Numbered from the stretch's first letter, positions 28,048 to 37,171 are shown. The stretch: 64,000 bases of DNA from JADZAI01 sp047602465 (GCA_047602465.1 JASGHF010000001.1:496001-560000); one strand, 5' to 3'. A program made the numbers and translations. Notes: generated from the letters alone by a model not told the origin.

Positions 28048-28649
28048 AGGCCCTGCCCCGGCTTGACGTCTTTCAGCTCGACGCCATCGGCGCGGCGGCG
28101 CGCCACCTGCCTGGCGATCGACTGGCGGCGGACGCCGGGACGCTCGCGCAGGGTGAGGACGATGGCCCCGACCATGGCGACGAGCAGCACGAGACCGCAG
28201 GCCTGGAAGACGTAGATGTAGTCGGAATAGATGACGCGGCCGAGCGCGACCGTGTTCTGGACGCCGGGCGTCACCGGCGTGGTGATGGCGGTCGCCGCCT
28301 CTGGCGCGAAGGCCCAGACACCGAGCACCATGCTGAGCTCGATGAGCATGATGAGGCCGATGAGCGCGCCCAGCGGCACGTAGTCGAGCACGCCCTGGCG
28401 CAGTTCGGCGATGTCGATGTCGAGCATCATCACGACGAACAGGAACAGCACCGCGACCGCGCCGACATAGACGATGACCAGGATCATCGCCAGGAACTCC
28501 GCCCCCGCCAGCAGGAACAGGCCCGCCGCCGAGAAGAAGGCGAGGATCAGGAACAGGACCGAATGGACGGGGTTGCGCGCAGCCACGACCATGATCGCCG
28601 AGGCGATCGTGGTGGCTGCGAACAGATAGAAGGCGATCGCGATCAACAT
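28044..28649 (-). CDS. nuoJ: NADH-quinone oxidoreductase subunit J
   Basis: Membrane subunit of complex I. The 201-residue protein starts MLIAIAFYLFAATTIASAIM. It has five hydrophobic segments and the conserved third helix around MILVIVYVGAVAVLFLFVVMM. The C-terminal tail is polar and basic. I chose 28649 because the ATG overlaps the nuoI stop by one base. A longer open frame upstream lies within nuoI. Confidence 0.95.
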   Translation of the reverse strand: MLIAIAFYLFAATTIASAIMVVAARNPVHSVLFLILAFFSAAGLFLLAGAEFLAMILVIVYVGAVAVLFLFVVMMLDIDIAELRQGVLDYVPLGALIGLIMLIELSMVLGVWAFAPEAATAITTPVTPGVQNTVALGRVIYSDYIYVFQACGLVLLVAMVGAIVLTLRERPGVRRQSIARQVARRRADGVELKDVKPGQGL

Positions 28650-29137
28650 CAGCGGTACGGCGCGTCCATTTCGAGGTTGCGGGCGATTTCGCGCTCCCAG
28701 CGGTCGCCATTCGCGAGGAGCTTGTCCTTGTCGTACATCAGCTCTTCGCGCGTTTCGGCGGCGAATTCGAAGTTCGGCCCTTCGACGATGGCATCCACCG
28801 GACAGGCCTCTTGGCAGAAGCCGCAATAGATGCATTTCAGCATGTCGATGTCGTAGCGCGTGGTGCGGCGCGAGCCGTCGTCACGCGGTTCGGCCTCGAT
28901 CGTGATGGCCTGGGCCGGGCAGATCGCCTCGCACAGCTTGCAGGCGATGCAGCGTTCCTCGCCATTGGCATAACGGCGCAGCGCATGTTCGCCGCGGAAG
29001 CGGGGCGACAGCGGACCCTTTTCGAACGGGTAGTTGATGGTCGCCTTGGGCTTGAAGAAATACTTCATGCCCACGAAGAACCCGCCGATGAAATCGGTGA
29101 GGAAGATCGCGCGGGCGGAACGGTCGAGCCAGGCCAT
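28649..29137 (-). CDS. nuoI: NADH-quinone oxidoreductase subunit I (4Fe-4S ferredoxin-type)
   Basis: Carries iron-sulfur clusters N6a and N6b in the peripheral arm of complex I. The 162-residue protein has two CxxCxxCxxxCP motifs: CIACKLCEAICPAQA and CIYCGFCQEACPVDA. FRGEHALRRYANGEERC precedes the first, as usual. The gap to nuoH is one base. Confidence 0.97.
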   Translation of the reverse strand: MAWLDRSARAIFLTDFIGGFFVGMKYFFKPKATINYPFEKGPLSPRFRGEHALRRYANGEERCIACKLCEAICPAQAITIEAEPRDDGSRRTTRYDIDMLKCIYCGFCQEACPVDAIVEGPNFEFAAETREELMYDKDKLLANGDRWEREIARNLEMDAPYR

Positions 29138-29138
29138 G

Positions 29139-30182
29139 TTACGATCCCACCACAGGGAAGTTGCCGGTGCCGACGAGATAGCCGGAGACCACGATCACCC
29201 AGAGCAGCGACAGCGGCAGGAACACCTTCCAGCCAAGACGCATGAGCTGGTCGTAGCGGTAGCGCGGCACGATCGCCTTCACCATCGCGAACATGAAGAA
29301 GACCAGCCAGACCTTCAGGATGAACCAGACGATGCCGGGCACGACATTGAGGAATTCGACGTTCCATGGCGGCAGCCAGCCGCCGAGGAAGAAGATGGTC
29401 GTCATCGCGCACATCAGGACGATGTTCACGTATTCGCCCAGCATGAAGAGCAGATAGGGCGTGGACGAATACTCCACCTGGTAGCCGGCGACGAGTTCCG
29501 ATTCCGCTTCCGGCAGGTCGAAAGGCGGGCGGTTCGTCTCAGCCAGCGCCGAGATGAAGAAGATGATGAACATCGGGAACAGCAGCGAGAAGACGTTCCA
29601 GCCATGGATCGCCTGCTGGTTCACGATCTCGGTGAGGTTCAGCGACCCGGCCCACAGAAGGACCGTGATGATGACGAAGCCGATGGAGACTTCGTAACTG
29701 ACCATCTGGGCCGCCGAACGAAGCGCGCCGAGGAAGGGATATTTCGAGTTGGACGCCCAGCCGCCCATGATGATGCCGTAAACGCCGAGCGACGACACCG
29801 CGAAGATGTAGAGGACGCCGACATTGATGTCGGCGATGACCCAGCCCTGATCCATCGGTACCACGGCCCAGGCGCCGAGCGCGAGGATCACGGTGATGAG
29901 CGGCGCGAGGAGGAAGACGACCTTGTTCGCGCCGGCCGGGATGACCGACTCCTTCAGCACGAACTTGATGAGATCGGCGAAGGATTGCAGCAGGCCGAAA
30001 GCGCCCACGACGTTGGGGCCGCGGCGGAGCTGAACCGCCGCCCAGATCTTGCGGTCGGCCAGCAGAATATAGGCGATCATCACCAGCAGGACGACGATCA
30101 GCAGCAGAATGCTGACGGCCTGGCTGATGAGCCACGCCCATTCATTGCCGAGCCAGTCTTTCAGCGTGTCGTAGAGGATCAT
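29139..30182 (-). CDS. nuoH: NADH-quinone oxidoreductase subunit H
   Basis: Membrane subunit forming the quinone entry chamber of complex I. The start at 30182 gives MILYDTLKDWLGNEWAWL and a 347-residue protein of about eight helices. Conserved segments include LADRKIWAAVQLRRGPNVVG, GWASNSKYPFLGALRSAAQM, YEVSIGF and ETNRPPFDLPEAESELVAGY. An open frame extends further upstream into nuoG but has no NuoH similarity. Confidence 0.96.
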   Translation of the reverse strand: MILYDTLKDWLGNEWAWLISQAVSILLLIVVLLVMIAYILLADRKIWAAVQLRRGPNVVGAFGLLQSFADLIKFVLKESVIPAGANKVVFLLAPLITVILALGAWAVVPMDQGWVIADINVGVLYIFAVSSLGVYGIIMGGWASNSKYPFLGALRSAAQMVSYEVSIGFVIITVLLWAGSLNLTEIVNQQAIHGWNVFSLLFPMFIIFFISALAETNRPPFDLPEAESELVAGYQVEYSSTPYLLFMLGEYVNIVLMCAMTTIFFLGGWLPPWNVEFLNVVPGIVWFILKVWLVFFMFAMVKAIVPRYRYDQLMRLGWKVFLPLSLLWVIVVSGYLVGTGNFPVVGS

Positions 30183-30186
30183 CGCC

Positions 30187-32296
30187 CTACTCCGCCGCGT
30201 GGACGGCCGGCGCGGCGACGAACTGACGGCTGCATTCAGCCATCGTCCGGCTCGCGCGGGCGATCGGGTTGGTGAGATAGAAATCGGCCACCGGATAGGC
30301 GGACGGCGCGGCGGCGATGTCGCCCGCCTTGCCCACGGCCTCCCAAGTCGCCGCATCGCCGCCGGTCGATCCGGCGGGCGTATCGAGCGTGCCGAAGGTC
30401 GGCACGTCGGCGGCGAGTTTCGCCCGGAGCGCGTTCAGATCGTCATAGGGCAGCGGCTTGCCGAGCGCACCGGAGAGCGCACGGATGATCTTCCAGTTCT
30501 CGCGCGCCTCGCCCGGCGGATAGACCGCACGGTTGGCGGCCTGGACGCGGCCCTCTGTGTTGACGAAGAGGCCGGGTTCTTCGGTGTAGGCCGCCCCGGG
30601 CAGGATGACATCGGCGCGGTGCGCGCCGGCATCGCCGTGGCTGCCCTGATAGATGACGAAAGCGCCGCCCAGCTTGGAGGTGTCGATTTCATCCGCGCCG
30701 AGCAGGAAGAGGGTTTCGATCTCGCCCTTCTGCGCGCCTTCCAGAATGGCGGCGGCATCCTTGCCGCCTTCACCGGGGAGGAAGCCGATATCGAGCGCGC
30801 CGACGCGGGCGGCGGCGGTGTGCAGCACGTTGAAGCCGTTCCAGCCGCCCTCCCCGGCCGGACCGATCATGCCGGTGGCGGCGGCGATTTTCGCGCAGGC
30901 GTTGAGGATGGCGGCGCCGTCGGCACGGGCCAGAGCGCCCTGTCCGACGATCAGCATCGGGTGTTTGGCGTCCTTCAGCGCGGCGAAGACATCGCCCTCG
31001 CCCGCCGCGATCTTCGTGAGCGCCGAGAAATCCTCGCCGAGTTCGGTGACGTCATAGGTGAGGTCCACCGGGGCGCCGATGCGGGCAACCTTCAGCGGGT
31101 GACGCAGCCAGGCCTTGCGGATGCGCGAATTGACCAGCGGCGCTTCCCAGCGCGGGTTGGTGCCGACCAGCAGGATCGCGTCGGCGTCTTCGATGCCGGC
31201 GATGGTGGTGTTGAAGAGATACGACGCGCGCGCGCCGCCCAGCTTCGCGCCATCCTGACGGCAATCGATATTGGCGACGCCGAGCGAGGCCATGAGGTCT
31301 TTCAGCGCCTTCACCGGCTCCGCACTGACGAGGTCGCCCACGATGGCGGCGATCTTTGCCGGCGCGGTGTTCTTGAGACGCACGGCGATGGCGGCGATGG
31401 CGTCTTCCCACGTCGCGGGCTGAAGCTTGCCGTGCTGGCGCACATAAGGACGGTCGAGACGCTGGCGACCGAGGCCATCGACGGCGAAGCGGGTCTTGTC
31501 GGAGATCCACTCCTCGTTCACGTCGTCGTTCACGCGCGGCAGGACACGCAGCACTTCAGGGCCGCGCGCATCGATGCGGATGTTCGAGCCGACGGCGTCC
31601 ATCGCGTCGATGGATTCGGTCTTGCGCAGCTCCCACGGGCGCGCGGTGAAGGCGTAGGGCTTCGACGTCAGCGCACCGACCGGGCAGAGATCGATGATGT
31701 TGGCCGAGAGTTCGCTGGTCAGCGACTTCTCCAGATAGGTCGTGATCTCCATGTCCTCGCCACGGCCGATGCCGCCGATCTCGTCCACCCCCGCCACTTC
31801 AGCGGCGAAGCGGACGCAGCGCGTACACTGGATGCAGCGGGTCATCACGGTTTTCACCAGCGGACCCATATTCTTGTCGGTCACGGCGCGGCGGAATTCG
31901 CGCGTGCGGGCCTCGTCGATGCCGTAGCCCATCGCCTGGTCCTGCAGATCGCACTCGCCGCCCTGATCGCAGATGGGGCAGTCGAGCGGATGGTTGAGGA
32001 GCAGGAACTCCATCACGCCTTCGCGCGCCTTCTTGATGACGGCGGAGTTGGTGATCATCACGGCGGGTTCGCCGTTGGGGCCGGGGCGCTGGTCGCGCAC
32101 CTGCTGGGCGCAACTGGCGACGGGCTTGGGCGCGCCTTTCACTTCCACCAGGCACATGCGGCAATTGCCGGCGATGGAGAGCCGTTCGTGGAAGCAGAAG
32201 CGCGGGATCTTCCGCGCCTGCGGCCTCAGCCGCCTGGAGCAGCGAGTAGTCGCCGGGGACGTCGATCTCTTTGCCGTCGACGATGATCTTGGTCAT
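30187..32296 (-). CDS. nuoG: NADH-quinone oxidoreductase subunit G (single-base frameshift)
   Basis: Large iron-sulfur subunit of complex I's NADH module. The start at 32296 gives MTKIIVDGKEIDVPGDYSLL up to AGAE, where the frame shifts at 32210-32211. The continuation IPRFCFHERLSIAGNC and MCLVEVKGAPKPVASC is in another frame to 30187. One extra A in GCGGAAGATC accounts for it. Cluster ligands visible are the 2Fe-2S cysteines, PICDQGGECDLQDQAMGYG, and CIQCTRCVRFAAEVAGVDEIG, then a molybdopterin oxidoreductase-like domain. Restored length is about 702 residues. The start overlaps the stop of the upstream small exported protein as ATGA. Confidence 0.92.
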
Positions 32297-32703
32297 TCTA
32301 CAATCACCGTTTCGTCGAACGACATGACATCATTATGCGTCCGAGTAATCGTGATTTTCGGACCGTCTACTCGGTAGGTAACCTGCGAGTAGAGAGGCCC
32401 CTCACTCCACGGCCCTGGCTTAGAGCCTGGACCGTTGGGCTCGACGTCAGACCAGACAACTCGGTTTCTCGTAGTGCGGCAGCGGGTCTTCTGAAGCCCT
32501 CGATCCCGGGGCTGACTGTAAGCGACGTACGCGATGTCGCCTTCAATGCCTTCAAGCCGAATATTGTCAACTTCGAGCTTCGCCAAAACCGCAATGGCAG
32601 CGCGGCAAACCCGCCCTATTTCATCTGCCGAGTATGCAACCGGAGCGGCGCTCGTCGCCACCGCTAGCCCGGCATTTAGAGCGAGGCCTGCTGCGAGAAA
32701 CAT
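32293..32703 (-). CDS. Small exported protein of unknown function inside the nuo operon
   Basis: I do not recognise a family. With the start at 32703 the product has 136 residues and a signal-like N-terminus (MFLAAGLALNAGLAVATSAA). The mature part has two cysteines (33 and 75) and a beta-rich C-terminus (SQVTYRVDGPKITITRTHN). It lies between nuoF (4-base gap) and nuoG (ATGA overlap), so it is translated with complex I genes. Its base composition looks less GC-rich than its neighbours, which hints at recent acquisition. A chance frame is unlikely given the coupling, but its role is unknown. Confidence 0.75.
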   Translation of the reverse strand: MFLAAGLALNAGLAVATSAAPVAYSADEIGRVCRAAIAVLAKLEVDNIRLEGIEGDIAYVAYSQPRDRGLQKTRCRTTRNRVVWSDVEPNGPGSKPGPWSEGPLYSQVTYRVDGPKITITRTHNDVMSFDETVIVE

Positions 32704-32707
32704 GACC

Positions 32708-33994
32708 CTACTCCGCCGCCTGACGCAGCGAGGCGGCGCGCGCATTGATGCGGCGCTCCATCTCGGGGCGGAAATTCTTGATGAGACCCTGAACCGGCCA
32801 CGCGGCGGCGTCACCCAGCGCGCAGATGGTGTGGCCTTCGACCTGCTTGGTCACGTCCTGCAGCGTGTCGATCTCGGCGATGGTCGCCTCGCCCGTCTCC
32901 ATGCGCTGCATCATGCGCCACATCCAGCCGGTGCCTTCGCGGCACGGCGTACACTGGCCGCAGCTTTCGTGCTTGTAGAAATACGAGAGGCGGCGGATCG
33001 CGGCGACGACATCGGTGGACTTGTCCATGACGATGACGCCCGCCGTGCCGAGGCCGGAGCCGGCATTCTTGAGGCTGTCGAAGTCCATGAGAACGGTGTC
33101 GCAGACGTCCTTGTTCAGCAGCGGCACCGACGAGCCGCCGGGGATGACGGCGAGCAAGTTATCCCAGCCGCCGCGCACGCCGCCGCAATGCTTTTCGATG
33201 AGATCCTTGAGCGGGATGCCCATTTCCTCTTCGACGTTGCAGGGCTTGTTCACGTGGCCCGAGATGCAGAAGACCTTGGTGCCGGTGTTGTTGGGGCGTC
33301 CGAGGGCAGCGAACCATTCCGCGCCACGGCGCAGGATGGTGGGCGCGACGGCGATGGATTCGACGTTGTTGACGGTGGTGGGGCAGCCATAGAGGCCGAC
33401 ATTCGCGGGGAATGGCGGCTTGAGGCGCGGCATGCCCTTCTTGCCTTCCAGGCTCTCCAGCAGCGCGGTTTCCTCGCCGCATATGTAAGCACCGGCGCCG
33501 TGATGCACATAGCAATCAAACGGATAGCCGTGGATGTTGTTCTTGCCGATGAGGTTTGCGTCATACGCCTCGTCGACCGCGCGCTGCAGCGCCTCGCGCT
33601 CGCGGATGAACTCGCCGCGCACATAGATATAGGCGGCCTGCGCCCCCATCGCGAAACCGGCGATCAGGCAGCCCTCGATCAGCTTGTGCGGATCGTGGCG
33701 GAGAATGTCGCGGTCCTTGCACGTGCCGGGTTCGGACTCGTCTGCGTTGACGACGAGATAGGCCGGGCGGCCATCGGAGGCCTTGGGCATGAACGACCAT
33801 TTCATGCCGGTCGGGAAGCCGGCGCCGCCGCGGCCGCGCAGGCCCGACGCCTTCATCACGTTGACGATGCCGTCGCGGCCCATCTCGATGATGGCCTTCG
33901 TGCCGTCCCAGTCGCCGCGCTTGCGCGCGCCGGCGAGGCCCGGATCGTGCAGGCCGTAGAGATTAGTGAAGATGCGGTCCTTGTCGGCGAGCAT
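32708..33994 (-). CDS. nuoF: NADH-quinone oxidoreductase subunit F
   Basis: NADH- and FMN-binding subunit of complex I with the N3 4Fe-4S cluster. The 428-residue protein has the nucleotide-binding loop GLRGRGGAGFPTGMKWSF and the segment GAGAYICGEETALLESLEG. The cluster motif is ESCGQCTPCREGTGW, with a further cysteine in GHTICALGDAAAWP. Length is normal. A two-base gap separates it from the lipoprotein gene upstream. Confidence 0.97.
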   Translation of the reverse strand: MLADKDRIFTNLYGLHDPGLAGARKRGDWDGTKAIIEMGRDGIVNVMKASGLRGRGGAGFPTGMKWSFMPKASDGRPAYLVVNADESEPGTCKDRDILRHDPHKLIEGCLIAGFAMGAQAAYIYVRGEFIREREALQRAVDEAYDANLIGKNNIHGYPFDCYVHHGAGAYICGEETALLESLEGKKGMPRLKPPFPANVGLYGCPTTVNNVESIAVAPTILRRGAEWFAALGRPNNTGTKVFCISGHVNKPCNVEEEMGIPLKDLIEKHCGGVRGGWDNLLAVIPGGSSVPLLNKDVCDTVLMDFDSLKNAGSGLGTAGVIVMDKSTDVVAAIRRLSYFYKHESCGQCTPCREGTGWMWRMMQRMETGEATIAEIDTLQDVTKQVEGHTICALGDAAAWPVQGLIKNFRPEMERRINARAASLRQAAE

Positions 33995-33996
33995 CG

Positions 33997-34350
33997 TTAA
34001 AGCCCCAACTCTTCACAGGCATACTTGGCGATTTCGCCCGAACTCTTGCCTTCGACCACCGGCCCGAACACGCCCGCCTTGCTCGTGTCCCGCGCTTCCT
34101 CGACCGTACGTCCGGTGCCGAGATAGCGGAACTTCTTGCCTTTGCAGTCGATCTCGCGGAGGTGGAAAAACGTTCCCGTCTTCCCCTCGTCGCGGTTCAG
34201 GACGTGGGCGCGGCCCTTTCCGGCGTCCTTCATCTCCATGATGTAGTATTTGGAGCCCTCGGACGGGATGTCGATCATGTGCTCGGCCTTCGGGCCGCAG
34301 CCGGCGACGCATCCGGCCAGCACGAGAGCGATCGGCAGGAAGCGCGTCAT
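33997..34350 (-). CDS. Small putative lipoprotein inside the nuo operon
   Basis: No family recognised. The 117-residue product has a lipoprotein signal with lipobox LAGC (cysteine 14). The mature domain is polar with motifs YYIMEMKDAGKGRAHVL, REIDCKGKKFRYLGTGRTV and a C-terminal YACEEL. It overlaps the nuoE stop as ATGA and is 2 bases from nuoF, so it is tightly coupled to complex I genes. Its expected location is the periplasmic side of a membrane, away from the NADH module, so a direct structural role is doubtful. Confidence 0.8.
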   Translation of the reverse strand: MTRFLPIALVLAGCVAGCGPKAEHMIDIPSEGSKYYIMEMKDAGKGRAHVLNRDEGKTGTFFHLREIDCKGKKFRYLGTGRTVEEARDTSKAGVFGPVVEGKSSGEIAKYACEELGL

Positions 34351-34964
34351 GTCGCGTCTCCGGTCGCTGCGATGTCGGTGAGGGTCAGCTGGCCGCCTTC
34401 GGGGGCGGACATCTGGCGGTCGATCTGCGGACCGGGCTTGGGGCTTTCGCCGCGCGCGAAGGCGTCGAGCAACTTGTTGAAGCTGTCAGCCGTGAGGTCT
34501 TCATAGGTGTCGGAGAAAATCTGCACGAGCGGCGCGTTCACGCAGGCGCCGAGGCATTCGACCTCCTCCCACGAGAATTGGCCGTCATCCGTCACCTTCT
34601 TCTGCGTCTTCGCGATGCGCGACTTGCAGACATCGATGAGGTCCCCTGCCCCGCGCAGCATGCAGGGCGTGGTGCCGCAGACCTGTACATGGGTGCGGCC
34701 GACCGGCGCGAGATGGAACATCGTGTAGAAGGTCACGATCTCGTAGACGCGGACATAGGTGAGGCCGCAGCGATCGGCCGTCCAGCGGATGCAGGCTTCG
34801 CTGATCCAGCCTTCCTGCTCCTGCGCGCGCCACAGCATCGGGATGATGGCGGAGGCCGTGCGGTCCGCCGGGTAGCGCGCCATCAGCTTGTCGATCCACG
34901 CGAGGTTTTCGTCCGTGAAGGCGAAGCTCGCGGGCTGGATTGAGGAAAGGCGGCGGTTGGCCAT
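34347..34964 (-). CDS. nuoE: NADH-quinone oxidoreductase subunit E
   Basis: Thioredoxin-fold subunit with the N1a 2Fe-2S cluster. The 205-residue protein has AIIPMLWRAQEQEGWIS near the N-terminus, TFYTMFHLAPVGR, and the cluster ligands CGTTPCMLRGA and ECLGACVNAP. The C-terminal 40 residues form a polar extension seen in alphaproteobacterial NuoE. Three bases separate it from the NTF2-like gene upstream. Confidence 0.96.
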   Translation of the reverse strand: MANRRLSSIQPASFAFTDENLAWIDKLMARYPADRTASAIIPMLWRAQEQEGWISEACIRWTADRCGLTYVRVYEIVTFYTMFHLAPVGRTHVQVCGTTPCMLRGAGDLIDVCKSRIAKTQKKVTDDGQFSWEEVECLGACVNAPLVQIFSDTYEDLTADSFNKLLDAFARGESPKPGPQIDRQMSAPEGGQLTLTDIAATGDAT

Positions 34965-34967
34965 GCG

Positions 34968-35363
34968 TCAGGCTTTCGCGAAGTCGACGCGGGCGATCTT
35001 GCCGCCGGCGATGGTGTAGATGGCGATGGCGAAGAAGCGCTCGCCGCCGGGCGAACGGATCACATCCTCATGGTCGATGACGGTGTTGCCGTTGGCGATG
35101 CGGTTGACGAGCAGCGCCTTGTTTTCCGGAAACTTCGCGAACATCGCGGCATAACGCTCGCGGAGCGCGGCGATGCCGTTATTGGTGATCGCGCCGTTCA
35201 GATCGGCGACGATGATGTCGTCGGCGTAGAACGACAGGAATTTTTCCAGATCCTGCGCGTTGTAGGCGTCGAGCTGGCCTTGCGCGAGCGCGACGGCCGG
35301 CGACGTGGAGGCGGCGGCGACGAGGCCGGGACCGCCGGCAGCGGCGAGAATTGTCGCGGTCAT
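34968..35363 (-). CDS. NTF2-like (SnoaL-type) domain protein inside the nuo operon
   Basis: The 131-residue protein looks like the NTF2/SnoaL fold: QGQLDAYNAQDLEKFLSFYADDIIVAD is followed by an Ile/Leu/Arg helix (LRERYAAMF) and a C-terminal sheet FFAIAIYTIAGGKIARVDF. Members include isomerases, hydrolases and binding proteins, so the reaction cannot be given. I chose 35363 because its ATG overlaps the nuoD stop as ATGA. A longer frame upstream lies within nuoD. It is 3 bases from nuoE. Its presence in the operon suggests co-expression with complex I. Confidence 0.8.
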   Translation of the reverse strand: MTATILAAAGGPGLVAAASTSPAVALAQGQLDAYNAQDLEKFLSFYADDIIVADLNGAITNNGIAALRERYAAMFAKFPENKALLVNRIANGNTVIDHEDVIRSPGGERFFAIAIYTIAGGKIARVDFAKA

Positions 35364-36553
35364 CGATCGACCTCGCCGAACACGATGTCGAGCGAGCCGA
35401 GGATCGCCGAGAGGTCGGCCAGCATGTGGCCCTTGCACATGTAGTCCATCGCCTGAAGGTGGGCGAAGCCCGGCGCGCGGATCTTGCAGCGATAGGGTTT
35501 GTTGGTGCCGTCGGACACCAGATAGACGCCGAACTCGCCCTTGGGCGCCTCGACGGCGGCATACACTTCGCCCGCCGGCACCTTGTAGCCTTCGGTGTAG
35601 AGCTTGAAGTGATGGATGAGCGCTTCCATCGTCTGCTTCATCTCGCCGCGCTTGGGCGGCACGACCTTGCCGTCCTCGCTGGAGACCGGACCAGCCTGCA
35701 TCTTTTCAATGCACTGGCGCATGATCTTCACGCTCTCGCGCATCTCCTCGACGCGGCAGAGATAGCGGTCGTAGCAGTCGCCGTTCTTGCCGACGGGAAT
35801 CTTGAAGTCGAGTTCGTCGTAGCACTCATAGGGCTGCGACCGGCGCAAATCCCAGGCGAGGCCCGAACCGCGCACCATCACGCCCGAGAAACCCCAGTCG
35901 AGCGCCTCCTGCTCGGTCACCACGCCGATATCGACGTTGCGCTGCTTGAAGATGCGGTTCTCGGTGACGAGGCTTTCGATGTCGTCGATCTTCTTCGGGA
36001 ACGTTTCCGTCCACTTGTAGATGTCGTCGACCAGTTTCTGCGGCAGATCCTGATGGACGCCGCCGGGGCGCACATAGGCGGCGTGCATGCGGCTGCCGGA
36101 GGCGCGCTCGTAGAAGATCATCAGATCTTCGCGCGGCTCGAAGCCCCAGAGCGGCGGGGTGAGCGCGCCGACATCCATGGCCTGCGCCGTCACGTTCAGC
36201 AAATGCGAGAGCAGACGGCCGATTTCCGAATACAGCACGCGGATGAGCTGACCGCGCCTTGGCACCGTGATGCCGAGCAGACGCTCGACGGCCAGCGCGT
36301 AGGCATGTTCCTGATTCATCGGCGCCACGTAGTCGAGGCGGTCGAAGTAAGGCACGGCCTGAAGATAGGTCTTGTACTCGATCAGCTTCTCGGTGCCGCG
36401 ATGCAGCAGGCCGATATGCGGATCGACACGCTCGACGACTTCGCCGTCGAGTTCGAGGACTAGGCGCAGCACGCCGTGCGCGGCCGGGTGCTGAGGCCCG
36501 AAATTGATCGTGAACTTGCGGTCGTCCATTTCAGTCTTCTGGGCGGCGCTCAT
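35360..36553 (-). CDS. nuoD: NADH-quinone oxidoreductase subunit D
   Basis: 49 kDa-type quinone-binding subunit of complex I. The 397-residue protein has FGPQHPAAHGVLRLVLELDGE near the start, then DRLDYVAPMNQEHAYALAVE. RGSGLAWDLRRSQPYECYDE is in the middle, and IRAPGFAHLQAMDYMCKGHML with a final DIVFGEVDR forms the C-terminus. Length is normal. The start overlaps the nuoC stop as ATGA. Confidence 0.97.
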   Translation of the reverse strand: MSAAQKTEMDDRKFTINFGPQHPAAHGVLRLVLELDGEVVERVDPHIGLLHRGTEKLIEYKTYLQAVPYFDRLDYVAPMNQEHAYALAVERLLGITVPRRGQLIRVLYSEIGRLLSHLLNVTAQAMDVGALTPPLWGFEPREDLMIFYERASGSRMHAAYVRPGGVHQDLPQKLVDDIYKWTETFPKKIDDIESLVTENRIFKQRNVDIGVVTEQEALDWGFSGVMVRGSGLAWDLRRSQPYECYDELDFKIPVGKNGDCYDRYLCRVEEMRESVKIMRQCIEKMQAGPVSSEDGKVVPPKRGEMKQTMEALIHHFKLYTEGYKVPAGEVYAAVEAPKGEFGVYLVSDGTNKPYRCKIRAPGFAHLQAMDYMCKGHMLADLSAILGSLDIVFGEVDR

Positions 36554-37171
36554 GGCGTCTTCGCCTTTTCATCGCCGGGCAGCGGGCGGGCGGCGGCGCG
36601 CGCGCCTTCCCACGGGCTGAGATAGTCGAACGAGCGGAATTCCTGCTGCAGCTTCACCGGCTCGTACACGACGCGCTTCTGCTCGTCGTCGTAGCGGACT
36701 TCGACATAGCCGGTGAGCGGGAAGTCCTTGCGCAGCGGATGGCCGGAGAAGCCGTAATCGGTGAGCATACGGCGCAGGTCCGGGTGATCGGAAAACAGGA
36801 TGCCGTACATGTCGAAGGCTTCGCGCTCGAAACCAGTTCGAGGCCGGATAGACGCCGATGGTGGTCGGCACGGGCTGCATCTCGCCGGTCTGCAGCTTGA
36901 TGCGAAGCCTAGCGTTCCGGCGCATCGAGAGCAGGTGATAGACGACGTCGAAGCGCCTGGCGCGTTCGGGATAGTCGGCGCCGCAGATGTCGATCAGCGT
37001 GGTGAAGCGCAGCACGGGATGATCGCGCAGCGCGGTGAGCGTCGCGACGATCTCGGCGGGCTGGATGGAGAGCGTGACTTCGCCATAGGCCGTCGTCAGC
37101 ACAGCGCCCGGAACGGCGGCGGCGATTTCGGCGCTCAGCGTCGCCAGGGCTTCGGGGGCCATCGCGCTCAT
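36550..37171 (-). CDS. nuoC: NADH-quinone oxidoreductase subunit C (single-base frameshift)
   Basis: 30 kDa-type subunit of complex I. The N-terminal frame MSAMAPEALATLSAEIAAA runs through VPTTIGVYPASNWF and then shifts at 36830-36832. The continuation EREAFDMYGILFSDHPDLRR and RRMLTDYGFSGHPLRKDFPL lies in the next frame and ends at 36550. One extra T (TGGTTTCGAG instead of TGGTTCGAG) explains it. Restored, the protein has about 206 residues, typical of NuoC. It overlaps nuoB and nuoD by 4 bases at each end, so the operon is otherwise intact. Confidence 0.9.

Noticed and set aside
30199..32286. Long plus-strand open frame opposite nuoG
   Set aside because: Antisense to conserved NuoG coding sequence with low-complexity charged product.
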